Shown here: piece by piece, positions 1-13,000 of the stretch
How the letters are laid out: each line of letters starts with the position of its first letter
Numbering within the stretch: position 1 is the stretch's first letter
Notes under the pieces: model-generated
What the model saw: the letters and a program-made list of their open reading frames with translations, nothing else
Told to the model about the DNA's origin: nothing
The model's database searches: none
Position numbers and translations under genes: made by a program
From: Hyperoodon ampullatus
Lineage: Eukaryota; Chordata; Mammalia; Artiodactyla; Ziphiidae
Reading direction: 5' to 3'
Assembly (NCBI GenBank): GCA_949752795.1
Contig: OX457062.1
Span: 93,361,777-93,425,776 of the forward strand
Length of the DNA stretch: 64,000 nucleotides

Positions 1-1140
1 CACAAGAAGAAATTGCAATGTATATTGACAAAGAATTATAAGATCCTACTTTATATTTTAACAGATATATAAAGTATAATAAATAGACATCAAGGATATA
101 GATCAAATTCTTGCCAGTGGTTGGTTACTTCTTGGAGTAACGAATAGGACTAAGAATAGAGGCAAAAAAGTACTCCAATTTTATCTGTAATATTATTTAT
201 TTCAATGAAAACATAAATGAAGTAAAGGGTAAAATATTAAAAATCATCAGTTCTGAACAATGTGAACATGAGTGTTTATTATTCTCAGTATTTTTTTTTT
301 AATTTAAAAAGCAAGCAAAACCAAAAAAAGATAAAACTGGCTCCCTGCCCTGGCCAAAACAAAAGTTCAGACACCAAAGATAATTTCCCCTAAGACCATG
401 ATTTGGGAAGGCTGGCTCTTATTCTTTCTTTCCTTTGCAGCTATATTCAAATTCTCATGTATAACTCTAATCAAGATGAGGAAGGTAGCCTATCTTCTGC
501 TGGCTGGGAAAGTGGAAAGAAGTCACAATCAAGTCCAAGGTAATTGGAATGACAAAAGCTGTAAGCAACAGGGAGAGCTAACATTTCAGAGGCTGTCCAT
601 GGTGTGCCAAGGAGAAAGCCCCTTTTGTTTCTCATCAGACTCGCAGCTGAATGTGAGGAGTGCTGTGTCACGGCCCTTGTCAGAGGATGATGGAGCCTGG
701 CAATATGGAGAACCCCAGGAGATTCATGTCCAATGTAGGAATGTTCCTTCACAACAGCAGGTCCTCTGTCTGGAAGGAATATGAGGTAACGGACACAGCA
801 CACTAGGATTTCTCCAGCATCCAAGACAAAATAAGCCTTCATTGAGGTGGTGTCCAAATACAGGCTGCTAGCCTGCTCTCACAATAACATGAAGATACAA
901 TCAGCTCTATTTAGAAAAGCCATTAGTCTTAATCAGGAAAAAACATACTCTCCATATTTTAAAAAGCTGGTTACCACTAATGACAATCCAATAAACATTT
1001 GAAAAATGCCTACTATAATCCTTGACATCATAAATAAGGATTTCCCAGGGCACAGTTTAGGGACTCCTTGGGACAAACACAAAGTGAGGTACTAAAGTAG
1101 AATAAAAGCAAAGAAATGCCTTTAAGAAAACCTGTTTCTG

Positions 1141-1390
1141 CGGGCTTCCCTGGTGGCGCAGTGGTTGAGAGCCCGCCTGCCGATGCAGGGGACACTGGTT
1201 CGTGCCCCGGTCCGGGAGGATCCCACATGCCGCGGAGCGGCTGGGCCCGTGGTCCATGGCCGCTAAGCCTGCGCGTCCGGAGCCTGTGCTCCGCAACGGG
1301 AGAGGCCACAACAGTGAGAGGCTCGCGTACCGCAAAAAAAAAAAAAAAAAAAACAAAAAAAAAAAAAAACAAAAAAAAAAAAAAAAAAAA
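1141..1390 (+). mobile_element. CHR SINE, short cetacean form
   Basis: This is a tRNA-derived SINE beginning GGCTTCCCTGGTGGCGCAGT, with A-box (TGGCGCAGTGG) and B-box-like GGTTCGTGCC. It ends in a long A-rich tail interrupted by single C residues. An exact 17 bp TSD, AAGAAAACCTGTTTCTG, lies at 1124-1140 and 1391-1407. Antisense to TBCEL. Confidence 0.95.
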
Positions 1391-1574
1391 AAGAAAACCT
1401 GTTTCTGGCTTTGCCACTCTGTCTCTGACAACAGCATTTCCTCCTGTCAAATAATTGTTCACTGTAGCTATGCCTCTAACTCCTCTTCATGAAAACCAAA
1501 ATTCTAAAGCCTGGAAAAAGACACCCCAAATCAATGAATTTACTTTTCCTGACTGTCCTCAAAAACAAAAAGAA

Positions 1575-1790
1575 GGGCTTCCCTGGTGGCGCAGTGGTTG
1601 AGAGTCCGCCTGCCGATGCAGGGGACACGGGTTCGTGCCCCGGTCTGGGAAGATCCCACATGCCGCGGAGCGGCTAGGCCCGTGAGCCATGGCTACTGGG
1701 CCTGTGCGTCCAGAGCCTGTGCTCCGCAACGGGAGAGGCCACAGCAGTGAGAAGCCCACGTAATGCAAAAAAAAAAAAAAAAAAAAAAAA
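1575..1790 (+). mobile_element. CHR SINE, short form
   Basis: Same architecture as the copy 430 bp to the left, with a 20+ base A tail. The TSD AAAAACAAAAAGAA is at 1561-1574 and about 1786-1799. Antisense to TBCEL. Confidence 0.95.
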
Positions 1791-2280
1791 CAAAAAGAAA
1801 CCACTGGACCCCCAAAAGATACATGATATGTTGATTTCTAAAAGAAAAGTTACATGGTTTTTCTTTTTTGTTTCTCTTTAAAAATAAACAGAGGGGGACT
1901 GTGTATTAGTTAAGTACTAAATAAGTAATTTAAATTCAATCTCTCAGGAAATTCAGAGATAAAGCAAATACAAAATAAAAGAAGAACTGATAAATATAGG
2001 CAATGTGGACAGACATCTGATAAATGGCGAGGCAGAAATAATAAACAGGTACACTTTAAAATGTACCAGATTCATAAACGTAGGGGTTTCTTTCTCTCTA
2101 AATGGTACCTTTATAACCCTAGAGAAATCAGGGCTACAAATACCAGAAAACACGTAGAATTTCACAAGGTGTTTTCTAAGGACTACTTCAAATTCTGCAG
2201 TGAAATTCAGTCTTATGTAAAGAGACATAAAGGACCTCCAGATACACATATCCTCCTTTACTCAAGTCTCAGTTATTAAC

Positions 2281-2690
2281 TAGGCCCCTGGGTCTCTCTC
2301 AGCTTCTCCTTCTAGATACAAACCAAAATCTGCCCACATAACTTTCCCATTGAAGCCTTTCAATGATTTCCCACGGCCCACAAGAAAAAGTCCTAGTCTG
2401 GCATGGCATACCAAGGTCTCGAATGACCTGCCCTGTTTTCTACCTTCCTCCCCAGTGTTATCTGCCACTACTTCCCACTTAATTGCTTTTCACTAAGTCA
2501 TACTGAAACTGCTGTAGTTCACTACATATAAAGAGTTATTTCATACCTCTGTGCCTTGACTTCTCACATACTCCCTTCTGTCTGGAATACTCTCCCCTCA
2601 CCTTCACCAGATTAACTCAGTCATTTTCTAGAAAGTCCCACTTCTTCCAGCAGAGCTAAGTACTCCTTTGTGCTCCCAGAGCATAATTTG
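2281..2690. mobile_element. L2-like LINE fragment
   Basis: The wording resembles old L2 3' sequence (CTCTGTGCCTTGACTTCTC, then TTCTGTCTGGAATACTCTCC). It is highly diverged and the limits are approximate. Adjacent stretches 2.7-3.05 and 3.65-4.3 kb look like further ancient LINE sequence. Confidence 0.5.
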
Positions 2691-3129
2691 AAGGTTCAAT
2701 CACTTTACTGAACAGCTGCTATATTGTCAGGTACTGCTCTAGGCCTTGAGGATAGGGCGAAGTACAAAAGAGAAGTCCCTGCCTTTACAGAGCTTACGGT
2801 ACAGTGCAGGGGAGACCGATAATATATGAGAAATGTAAGTTAGGTGTTGATAAATAAGAAAAATAATGGTAGGTTAAGAGAATGATAGGAGACAGAGGTG
2901 TGCTAGTTTAGCTAGGTTGGTCAGGGAGGGAGTCTCTGATGAGGCGTCAGAGAGGGAGGGAGCCAAGCAGTTAACTTGGTACATTCTGGACAGGGGAAAA
3001 AATGCAGAGGCCTGAAGCGGAAGTGTGCTTGGTGCGTTGAGGAACAGCAAGCCTTTTTTTTTTCTTATACTTGAATTCTTATAAACTGGCTGCCATGTGG
3101 AGAATAAGCTATAGGCGGCAAGGGTGGAT

Positions 3130-3645
3130 ATCGGCCAGCCAATTGCAATAAGGAAGAACAAATCTGACTCCATATTAGATCTGTTACTTTTACTTAACGT
3201 TTGTATTCCATTGCTTTTGCTACAAGTTAAGAATATTGCCTATAGCCTGAAATATATAGGATAGCCTATTCTCAGGGCTCTGACCTTTAAAAGTACAACA
3301 CTTTTCATTCATATAGAGATTAAAAAGTTGCAGAACAGAGAATAACATTTGTCTTGTTGGAGGTTTACAGGAACATCGTGACCTGACCTGACCTGACCTA
3401 CTTGGACAGCTGCAAGAACAAATGACTCCCACACCAAGAAGTTTGCAACAAGCAGCTGCACCCCTCCCCTTTTAAAATAAAAGACGCTTGAATCCTAAAT
3501 CAAGTAAGATGGCTCTTTGGGGCTCCAGTCCACCATCTTCTCAGTCTGCTGGCCTTCCAAATAAAGCTGTTGTTGTCCCAACAACTTTTCTCTCGATTTA
3601 TTGACCTATTGTACAGTGAGCGGTATGAGCTTGGTCTCAGTAACA
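3130..3645 (+). mobile_element. Solo-type LTR (endogenous retrovirus-like)
   Basis: TGTTAC (3183) and GTAACA (3640-3645) are mirror-image ends of the TG...CA type. Two AATAAA signals (near 3476 and at 3560) precede the 3' end. The left limit is uncertain, since similar sequence may start near 3130. No internal gag/pol/env sequence adjoins it. It contains four tandem TGACC units at 3379-3399. Confidence 0.6.
3379..3399 (+). repeat. Four overlapping TGACCT nuclear-receptor half-sites
   Basis: The pentamer TGACC occurs four times in a row and is followed by T, so TGACCT half-sites recur every 5 bp. Alternate copies are spaced as direct repeats with a 4 bp gap (DR4). This lies inside the LTR. 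Confidence 0.75.
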
Positions 3646-6600
3646 CAATTGGAAGGCTACTATAATAACACAGGTAAGAGATTAGGAAGGCTTGAACTAA
3701 AATGATGCTAAGAAGTAGTAAGATTCTATATATTTCTGAAAGCAGAATTGAAAACAAGAACAAATGGACTAGACGTGGGGTGTGGGAGAAAAAAATCAGG
3801 GATGATGCCCAACTCTTAATCCTGAGCAAATGGAAAAATGGAGAGATTGAGAAAAATGTGCAGAGCAGGAGATAAGGTGGGGAGGGGAAGGGGCCAGGGA
3901 AAGGTAAAGGAGGGGCCAAAAGTTCAGTTTTGGACACATTAGGTTTAAACATCCAGGTGGAGATGTCAAGTAGGTATCTGGAAATACTAGTCTGGAATTT
4001 AGGGGCAGATCAGAGCTGAAGGTATAAATTTGGCAATTATTTGAAATCAAAAGGCATGGGAAGCCACAGGACTGGATGAAAGTACCTAGGGGATGAGTAT
4101 AGAAGAGAAGAGGTGTAAGTACCAAATCCTGGGATAACTGAATTTTTAGAGGTTGGGAACATGAGGAGGATCCAGCAGAGGAAATATATCTCTAGCTTAG
4201 TCCAGATGGCAAGCTTCTTGAAAGTAGACATTACTTTCTTTGTCTTATCTTCAGCTTCTGGCTCTAAGCCTCTTAGTCCATAGTAGGTATTCAGTAAATA
4301 AATTAAACTGTCCTTTGAAACCCAGCTATTAGAATCTACAGTTATTTCCTAGAAGGTCTCCTGGTAAAATATGAGAGTTCAATGATTGAAATATGACCAA
4401 CCCAGTGAGGACATCTTTTCAACCACCTGCAGCACAAACTGAACTGATTTTGAAATAGCACACCACTGCTACACAAGCCATGAAGAGAAAAGGCACAGAT
4501 GAAGGCTCTAAAAGAAAGAGTCTTTTGATTGGAAAAGCAAACACTATGATGTTTAAAGGCCAAGAATCATGAAACAGAGATTTTTCGTCTCCTATTGTTT
4601 CACAAAGTAAATAAACATGAAACATATGGGCGATTCCTCACTTTTTGCGTGTGTGTTAGTCCATTATCACCATAAACAGCTACAGTAGAGAGGCTAAACT
4701 TCCAGCTCCACCTGACAGTAGAAGGCAATAAAGATGATAACTGAGCACCTATAAGGAATTATAACACTCTTAATAAGTATGTCTCCTGTCAGTCCTCTAA
4801 ACATTTTATTCTGTTCATCAAAAAACGTTGAAGTCATACAGGTAACTGGAGCTTGTATTTTATTCTGAGATAGAAAAACAGAATATGTAAATTTCTGGAC
4901 CATCTTTAAAGTCTTCTGTTGCCAAAATGACTAATCACATGGAAACAGATGTGTCTGAATAATCCAACTGACTCACAAAATAACTTTGCTACCATAAAGG
5001 ACACTAAACTGATTATAAAGGCTTTTTATTCATGCCCTCAAAAGACATTTTGGCTAATTTTTCTTACTTATGTCTAAGTCGAGCAGAGGTATTTGGTGTT
5101 TAATGACACAAGACAGGAAAATGAGAGGAGGAGGAGAAGCTCAGGGAACCTAACAGCTAGGGAAGGATGCTGTAGAAGTTAGAATTTATAGGAAAATCAA
5201 GTTAAACACTGACTTTAAAAACTCATGGTCAAATGAAAGGAAATTTTTTTCCTCAAAATGAATGGATACCTCAATCCCTCCAAGGAAACTAAAGCTCAAA
5301 TGTGATTCTGTATGAAACAGCAAATTATCCAGGCAGTCAAGTCTTCACCTTTTACTAACCATGCACTGTGCTATTCACTATTCATTGGCATTTTGGAGAG
5401 AAATTATGCATATAACTTGGAAGACAATTTAAAGGTATGGTAAGTATGGTACTAATACTCTGTTTATACATCACTCTTAATTCATAATGAATGTATTTTA
5501 GTATAAATTCCTCTGTGCTCATTCACCATTTCATCTCACATCTCACATCTCACATGAATGCTATTATAGTTTTTAACGTGCCTAACACAGTCCCTGGCAC
5601 ATCATAATGGCTCAAAAAACATTCCACCAGGAGACTTACAAGAAAACTACTAGGGAACATGTACTATAGTGGGTATATGTCAGCTTCGGCTGTCCAGCAT
5701 CTGAATGCCCTTCTGATTTGAGGGAAACCCAAGACACATGGGAGGCAGAAACCACTTCCCACTACAGAAACTAAAGAGGAGTAGATATTCTCTTTCTCCA
5801 CTCCCTGGAAGTTAGAACATGGGAAGGTGACATAAACCTGTCTAAATATAGCTGGAATTTTCAATATTAAGATGTAATGCAAGGACATAAGGTCTGACAG
5901 AGATTATTCACAGAAGAGAGAGAAGAGTCAAGCATTCAGACACATGGCTGCAAATGTCTGAGGGCAATGAAGTTGAGCAGCTTGCTGATGACTGTGTAGT
6001 AACCAGTGTAAGAAGCATACAGTTTACAAAGTGAGGTCTACAGAAATCTTGGCTGTGCCTTGCTTCCCCTCAATCCTGCCCAAGCCTAATTCTCTAACCT
6101 TGTCAATTCTGTGCACTACATAGTATTCATTATTCTTTTACTAAATTCCTATCCTGCTTAAATTGGCCAGAGTTGATTTCTGTCGTGTGCGCTGGTACTA
6201 GGGAGTACATTACTGGCAACAGTACCTCAGGTAATTAAGGGCAATTTGGGATTGGTTTCTGGCCTAGTAGAGGCCAGTGAATATCATATTAGTTTTCGTA
6301 GAAGGGATTCTGCAAGTCCTTGACATGGAGTGGTGAAATACGTAATTATCACTTGAGTTCACATGAAATGCTCTAGGAGATTGAGAGAGTGCTGTCAAGA
6401 ATAAAACAACATGAAGGGAATGAAGAATTCAAGACTATGGGCATCTGCTATTCTAAGTGCACAGGATGGCTTACATAAAGGGAATATTAAGGTCGAATTC
6501 CTATAAACTAGGCTTCAGGCACAGACTGAAACCGAGGTACTTTTAAGAAAAGGATCTTTTCTCTCTTACAACAACAGAGCTGAGGTAGCTATGAAAACAA

Positions 6601-7420
6601 ATACACAAGGTTTGATGCTCTAGGTTGCTGAATTAGAGGTCAGTTAAACTTGCATCCATATTGGGACTATTCCATGAAAGCTGGAGCATTGATTGGAGAG
6701 AGAGAGAGACAGAGAACAAATTGGAAGGGCAGTATAAGGGAGGATTCTGAGGACTTGGGAATATCCTGAATCCCTAAACCTCACTGAGGCCCCCCTTGCT
6801 AGCGGGGTCCAGTGTGACTATTCCTCTTCTGCTTGAAAAAGCAGTAAAATCCCCTTGCCTGAAGGAATTACCTTGCAAGTGTAAACTAATTCCCCATTTG
6901 CCTCATCCTTCCACATATGTACTCTACTGCACTACCATCAGATCACAGAATGGTCTGTGGGGTGAATTACAAAAATATCAAAACATTTACAAGACTTTGG
7001 TCACTTATATGGACAAGCATATAGGAAATAAATACAGGGAATATAGGAAACGAGTGTGTTAACCAAGGAAAGAAAAGCAACTCTAGATCCAGCGGATTTT
7101 GTGTAGGTATTTTTCCAAAGGTTCTGAATTCAAAAATCTAGCCTCAGTGGCTAGCTTCAGTGGTTTAGAATCATTTAGAGTGGTTCTAAATATTTGTCTA
7201 GTTGACTGATTGGAAACTGGACTCAGTGGTGGTCTAGGCTAAAGGAAGTTGAGGTGTCACAAATTATTTGAGATAATGTGAAAGGAGGAATTCAAAAACT
7301 TCAGGACACAGAAATGATGGAAATTATTGTCACCCATGTTACCCCTTTACCCATTTCCATCTATGGAGCCTACAAGGACTCAGAGACATTTCCTTCTCTA
7401 AGGCCTTGAAAAATACATTA

Positions 7421-7780
7421 GGGCTTCCCTGGTGGCACAGTAGTTAAGAATCCGCCTGCCAGTGCAGGGGACACAGGTTCAAGCCCTGGTCTCGGAAGAT
7501 CCCACATGTCATGGAGCAACTAAGCCCATGCGTCACAACTACTGAGCTGTGAGCCACAACTACTGAGCCCGCGTGCCACCATTACTGAAGCCCACGCGCC
7601 TAGAGCCCGTGCTCTGCTACAAGAGAAGCCACCGCAATGAGAAGCCTGCGCACCGCAACTAAGAGTAGCCCCCGCTTGCCACAACTAGAGAAAGCCTGCG
7701 CACAGCAACCAAGACCCAACACAGCCAAAAATAAAATAAATGAAAAAACAATAATAATAAATAAATAAATTATTTTTAAA
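7421..7780 (+). mobile_element. CHR SINE, long form (CHR-1-like)
   Basis: The tRNA-like head GGGCTTCCCTGGTGGCACAG is followed by a longer body with repeated CACAACTACTGAGCC motifs and an AAATAAATAA tail. Imperfect flanks AAAATACA on both sides suggest a TSD. Antisense to TBCEL. Confidence 0.9.
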
Positions 7781-7904
7781 AAAATAAAAATACAACAGTA
7801 AGTAGAACACTCACATCTTTGGAAAACATTCTATAGGCCAGGGATGCTGGTGGGAGACACTAAACTCAGGTTGCCCATTTCAATTTCAACAAGGAAGGAA
7901 GAGA

Positions 7905-10900
7905 AGACTGGTTCAAGATGGCAGAGTAGAAGGACGTGCTCTCACTCCCTCTTGCAAGAGCACCAGAATCACAACTAACTGCTGAACAATCATCGACAGG
8001 AAGACACTGGAACTCACCAAAAAAGACACCCCACATCCAAACACAATGGAGAAGCCACAATGAGATGGTAGGAGGGGTGCAATCACAATAAAATCAAATC
8101 CCATAACTGCTGGGTGGGTGACTCACAGACTGGAGAACACTTATACCACAGAACTCCACCCACTGGAGTGAAGGTTCTGAGCCCCATGTCAGGCTTCCAA
8201 ACCTGGGGGTCCGGCGACGGGAGGAGGAATTCCTAGAGAATCAGACTTTGAAGGCTAGCGGGATTTGACTGCAGGACTTAGACAACAAAAACAAGACCCG
8301 TATATATGCTGTCTACAAGAGACCCACTTCAGACCTAGGGACACATACAGACTGAAAGTGAGGGGATGGAAAAAGATATTCCATGCAAATGGAAATCAAA
8401 AGAAAGCTGGAGTAGCAATACTCATATCAGATAAAATAGACTTCAAAATAAAGAATGTTACAAGAGAAAAGGAAGGACACTACATAATGATCAAGGGATC
8501 AATCCAAGAAAAAGATATAACAATTATAAATATATATGCACCCAACATAGGAGCACCTCAATACATAAGGCAAATGCTAACAGCTATAATAAGGAAATCG
8601 ACAGTAACACAATAATAGTGGGGGACTTTAACACCTCACTTACACCACTGGACAGATCATCCAAACAGAAAATTAATAAGGAAACACAAGCTTTAAATGA
8701 CACAACAGACCAGATAGACTTAATTGATATTTATAGGACATCCCATCCAAAAACAGCAGATTACACTTTCTTCTCAAGTGTGCACGGAACATTCTCCAGG
8801 ATAGATCACATCTTGGGTCACATATCAAGCCTCAGTAAATTTAAGAAAATTGAAATCATATCAAGCATCTTTTCTGACCACAGTGCTATGAGATTAGAAA
8901 TCAATTACAGGGAAAAAAACATAAAAAACCCAAAGACATGGAGGCTAAACAATACATTACTAAATAACCAAGAGATCACTGAAGAAATCAAAGAGGAAAT
9001 CAAAAAATACCTAGAGACAAATGACAATGAAAACACAACAATCCAAAACCAGTGGGATGAAGCAAAAGCAGTTCTAAGAGGGAAGTTTATAGCTATACAA
9101 GCCTACCTCAAGAAACAAGAAAAATCTCAAATAAACAATCTAACCTTACACCTAAAGGAGCTAGAGAAAGAAGAACAAACAAAACCCAAAGTTAGGAGAA
9201 GGAAGGAAATCATCAAGATCAGAGCAGAAATAAATGAAATAGAAACAAAGAAAACATTAGCAAAGATCAATAAAACTAAAAGCTGGTTCTCTGAGAAGAT
9301 AAACAAAATTGATAAACCATTAGCCAGACTCATCAAGAAAAAGAGGGAGAGGACACAAATCAATAAAATTAGAAATGAAAAAGGAGAAGTTACAGACACT
9401 GCAGAAATACAAAGCATCCTAAGAGACTACTACAAGCAACTCTATGCCAATAAAATGGACAACCTGGAAGAAATGGACAAATTCTTAGAAAGGTATAACT
9501 TTCCAAGACTGAACCAGGAAGAAACAGAAAACATGTACAGACCAATCACAAGTAATGAAATTGAAACAGTGATTAAAAATCTTCCAACAAATGAAAGTCC
9601 AGGCCCAGATGGCTTCACAGGTGAATTCTATCAAACATTTAGAGAAGAGTTCTCAAACTCTTCCAAAAAATTTCAGAGGAAGCAACACTCCCAAACTCAT
9701 TCTATGGGGCCACCAGCACCCTGACACCAAAACCAGACAAAGATACTAGAAAAAAAGAAAATTACAGACCAATATCACTGATGGATATAGATGCAAAAAT
9801 CCTCAACAAAATACTAGCAAATAGAATCCAACAACACATTAAAAGGATCATACACCATGATCAAGTGGGTTTATACCAGGAATGCAAGGATTCTTCAATA
9901 TAAGCAAATCAATCAATGTGATACACCATATTAACAAATTGAAGAAGAAAAACCATATGATCATCTCAATAGATGCAGAAGAAGCTTCTGACAAAATTCA
10001 ACACCCATTTATGAAAAAAAACTCTCCAGAAAGTGGGCACAGAGGGAACCTACCTCAACATAATAAAAGCCATATATGACAAACCCACAGCAAACATCAT
10101 TCTCAATGGTGAAAAACTGAAAGCATTTCCTCGAAGATCAGGTACAAGACAAGGATGTCCACTCTCACCACTATTATTCAACATAGTTTTGGACGTCCTA
10201 GCCATGGCAATCACAAGAAATAAAAGGAATACAAATTGGAAAAGAAGAAGTAAAACTGTCAATGTTTGCAGATGACATGATACTATACATAGAGAATCCT
10301 AAAGATGCCACCAGAAAACTAGTAGAGCTAATCAATGAATTTGGTAAAGTTGCAGGATACAAAATTAATGCACAGAAATCTCTTGCATTCCTATATACTA
10401 ATGATGAAAAATCTGAAAGAGAAATTAAGGAAACACTCCCATTTACCACTGCAACAAAAAGAATAAAATACCTAGGAATAAACCTACCTAAGGAGAGAAA
10501 AGACCTGTATGCAGAAAACTATAAGACATTGATGAAAGAAATTAAAGATGATACAAACAGATGGAGAGATATACCATGTTCTTGGATTGGAAGAATCAAC
10601 ATTGTGAAAATGACTCTACTACCCAAAGCAATCTACAGATTAAATGCAATACCTATTAAGTTACCAATGGCATTTTTTACAGAACTAGAACAAAAAAATC
10701 TTAAAATTTGTATGGAGACACAAAAGACCCCAAATAGGCAAAGCAGTCTTGAGGGAAAAAAGCAGAGCTGGAGGAATCAGACTCCCTGACTTCAGACTAT
10801 ACTACAAAGCTACAGTAATGAAGACAATATGGTACTGGCACAAAAACAGAACTATAGATCAATGGAACAAGATATAGAAAGCCCAGAGGTAAACCCACGC

Positions 10901-12186
10901 ACCTATGTTCAACTAATCTATGACAAAGGAGGCAAGGATACACAATGGAGAAAGGAGAGTCTCTTCAATAAGCGGTGCTGGGAAAACTGGACAGCTACAT
11001 GTAAAAGAATGAAATTAGAACACTCCCTAACACCATACACAAAAATAAACTCAAAATGGATTAGAGACCTAAATGTAAGATGGGACACTATAAAACTCTT
11101 ATAGGAAACATAGGAAGAACACTCTTTGACATAAATCACAGCAAGATCTTTTTTGATCCACCTCTTAAGAGTAATGGAAATAAAAACAAAAATAAACAAA
11201 TGGGACCTAATGAAACTTAAAAGCTTTTGCACAGCAAAGGAAACCATAAACAAGACGAAAAGAAACCCCTCAGAATGGGAGGAAATATTTGCAAACGAAT
11301 CAACGGACAAAGAATTAATCTCCAAAATATATAAGCAGCTCATGCAGCTCAATATTAAAAAAACAAACAACCCAATCCAAAAATGGGGAGAAGACCTAAA
11401 TAGACATTTCTCTAAAGAAGACATACAGAGGGCCAAGAAGCACGTGAAAAGCTGCTCAACATCACTAATTATTAGAGAGATGCAAATCAAAACTACAGTG
11501 AGGTATCACCCCACACCAGTTAGAATGGGCATCATCAAAAAAGCTACAAACAACAAATGCTGGAGAGGGTGTGGAGAAAAGGGAACCCTCTTGCACTGTT
11601 GGTGGGAATGTAAATTGATACAGCCATTATGGAGAACAGTATGGAGGTTCCTTAAAAAACTAAAAATGGAGGTACCATATGACGTAGCAATCCCACTACT
11701 AGGCATATACCCAGAGAAAACCATAATTCAAAAAGACACATGCAGCCCAATGTTCATTGCAGCACTATTTACAATAGCCAGGTCATGGAAGCAACCTAAA
11801 TGCCCATCCACAGACGAATGGATAAAGAAGATGTGGTACATACATACAATGGAATATTACTCAGGCATAAAAAGGAACGAAATTGGGTCATTTGTAGAGA
11901 TGTGGATGGATCTAGAGACTGTCATACAGAGTGAAACAAGTCAGAAAGAGAAAAACAAATATCGTATATTAACACATATATGTGGAACATAGAAAAATGG
12001 TACAGATGAACTGGTTTGCAGGGCAGAAATTGAGACGCAGATGTAGAGAACAAACGTATGGACACCAAGGAGGGAAAGTGGCGGGGGGTGTGGGTGGTGG
12101 TGGGATGAATTGGGAGATTGGGATTGACATGTATACACTGATGTGTATAAAATGGATGACTAATAAGAATTAAAAAAAAAAAAAAG
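7905..12186 (+). mobile_element. L1 retrotransposon, internally deleted, with TSD
   Basis: This is one L1 insertion flanked by the exact 14 bp TSD AAGGAAGGAAGAGA (7891-7904 and 12187-12200). It begins with L1 5'UTR (AAGACTGGTTCAAGATGGCA). It jumps near 8275-8285 into the middle of the ORF2 endonuclease and then runs to the 3'UTR and A tail. The rest of the 5'UTR, all of ORF1 and the start of ORF2 are missing, so it is about 2 kb shorter than a typical full-length L1. It is antisense to TBCEL and cannot move on its own. Confidence 0.93.
8282..11992 (+). pseudogene. L1 ORF2 remnant (endonuclease-reverse transcriptase), broken
   Basis: The open pieces are 8265-8615, 8618-9724, 9882-10079, 10033-10275, 10262-10789, 10829-11104 and 11153-11992. 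They include an endonuclease part (CCLQETHF; VGDFNT; FSDHSAM), the reverse-transcriptase core with [15 protein letters not shown] and the catalytic FADD (10265 onward), and the C-terminal cysteine-rich region ([18 protein letters not shown]). The frame changes several times, for example around 8610 and 9650, so no full enzyme is encoded. The reading is recent enough that most of ORF2 can be followed by eye. Confidence 0.92.
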
Positions 12187-12794
12187 AAGGAAGGAAGAGA
12201 CCAAGCAGTGGCCTCTAACTACTAGTGAGTGAGAAAGGAGGCATAATTACATAAACAGGCAGCAAGGCCAGAGTGGTAAGTAAAACACCTTGACTGTATA
12301 AATCTTTGGCAGTAGCTAATTGCTCACAGTCTATGTAGGATTAGAATAGGTTATCCCATTTCAGGGAGAGAGAAATGTGTTTTCATTTATACAAGGAACT
12401 TATTAGGATAGGTACGAATAATTTTTAATATATAACTATGGGGAAAGTCAAAGTGTCAGACTATAGTAGACATTCTTTTTGCTGAGTTGTTCCTATTTGG
12501 GGGGAAGTCCCAAGATCAGGGGAAGCAAGATTCTACCTCTTATTGCAGAAGCCAAAGTGGAGAAGATAATCTGTCTTCCCTATCTCTTGGGAGACAGAGT
12601 GTGGGCACATGCCTTAAACATACCCAATCAATTGGTCAGATGCATAGTTTTGACCCTTAGGGAATGAAGCAAAGGTCAGCGAGAGATTATTTTCAGCACT
12701 TATGGGGAAATCAAAAATCCATGACATGGCTGCAAGTGTTCAGTGGTTAAGTCTAGTGTTGTAGTGCCAACAGAAATATATAAAAAAGACTGTA

Positions 12795-13000
12795 GGGCTT
12801 CCCTGGTGGCGCAGTGGTTGAGAGTCCGCCTGCCGATGCAGGGGACACAGGTTCGTGCACCGGTCTGGGAAGATCCCACATGCTGCGGAGCAGCTAGGCC
12901 CGTGAGCCATGGCCGCTGAGCCTGCATGTCCGGAGCCTGTGCTCCGCAACGGGAGAGGCCACAACAGTGAGAGGCCCGCGTACCACAAAAAAAAAAAAAA
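12795..13000 (+). mobile_element. CHR SINE, short form
   Basis: The GGGCTTCCCTGG head, TGGCGCAGTGG A-box and a poly(A) tail are present. The TSD AAAAAAGACTGTA is at 12782-12794, and matching AAAAAGACTGTA follows the tail at about 12996-13007. Antisense to TBCEL. Confidence 0.95.

Noticed and set aside
398..857. Overlapping 128-codon frames on both strands
   Set aside because: No recognisable domain, and mirrored open frames on both strands suggest chance. No supporting splice structure or family was recognised.
1141..1260. tRNA genes suggested by the A- and B-box-like motifs
   Set aside because: These are the tRNA-derived heads of CHR SINEs and continue into SINE bodies with A tails.
1028..1492. 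Frames rich in Lys or Phe runs
   Set aside because: They are translations of the CHR SINE and its poly(A) tail. The same applies to the frames at 15.7-15.9, 41.0-41.2, 47.0-47.2 and 51.8-52.2 kb.
3500..4125. Minus-strand frames of 150 and 109 codons
   Set aside because: They overlap an LTR and old LINE-like sequence, are Leu/Ser/Pro/Phe-rich and have no domain.
5531..5555. Short repeat of TCTCACA as a possible CRISPR or regulatory array
   Set aside because: Three contiguous 8 bp copies without spacers form simple tandem sequence in a mammalian intron.
7866..8104. Antisense frames over the L1 5'UTR as an ORF0-like gene
   Set aside because: Short, no recognisable motif; the described ORF0 is primate-specific.
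8265..11992. L1 ORF2 as a functional gene
   Set aside because: The frame is broken several times, ORF1 is missing and part of the endonuclease is deleted.
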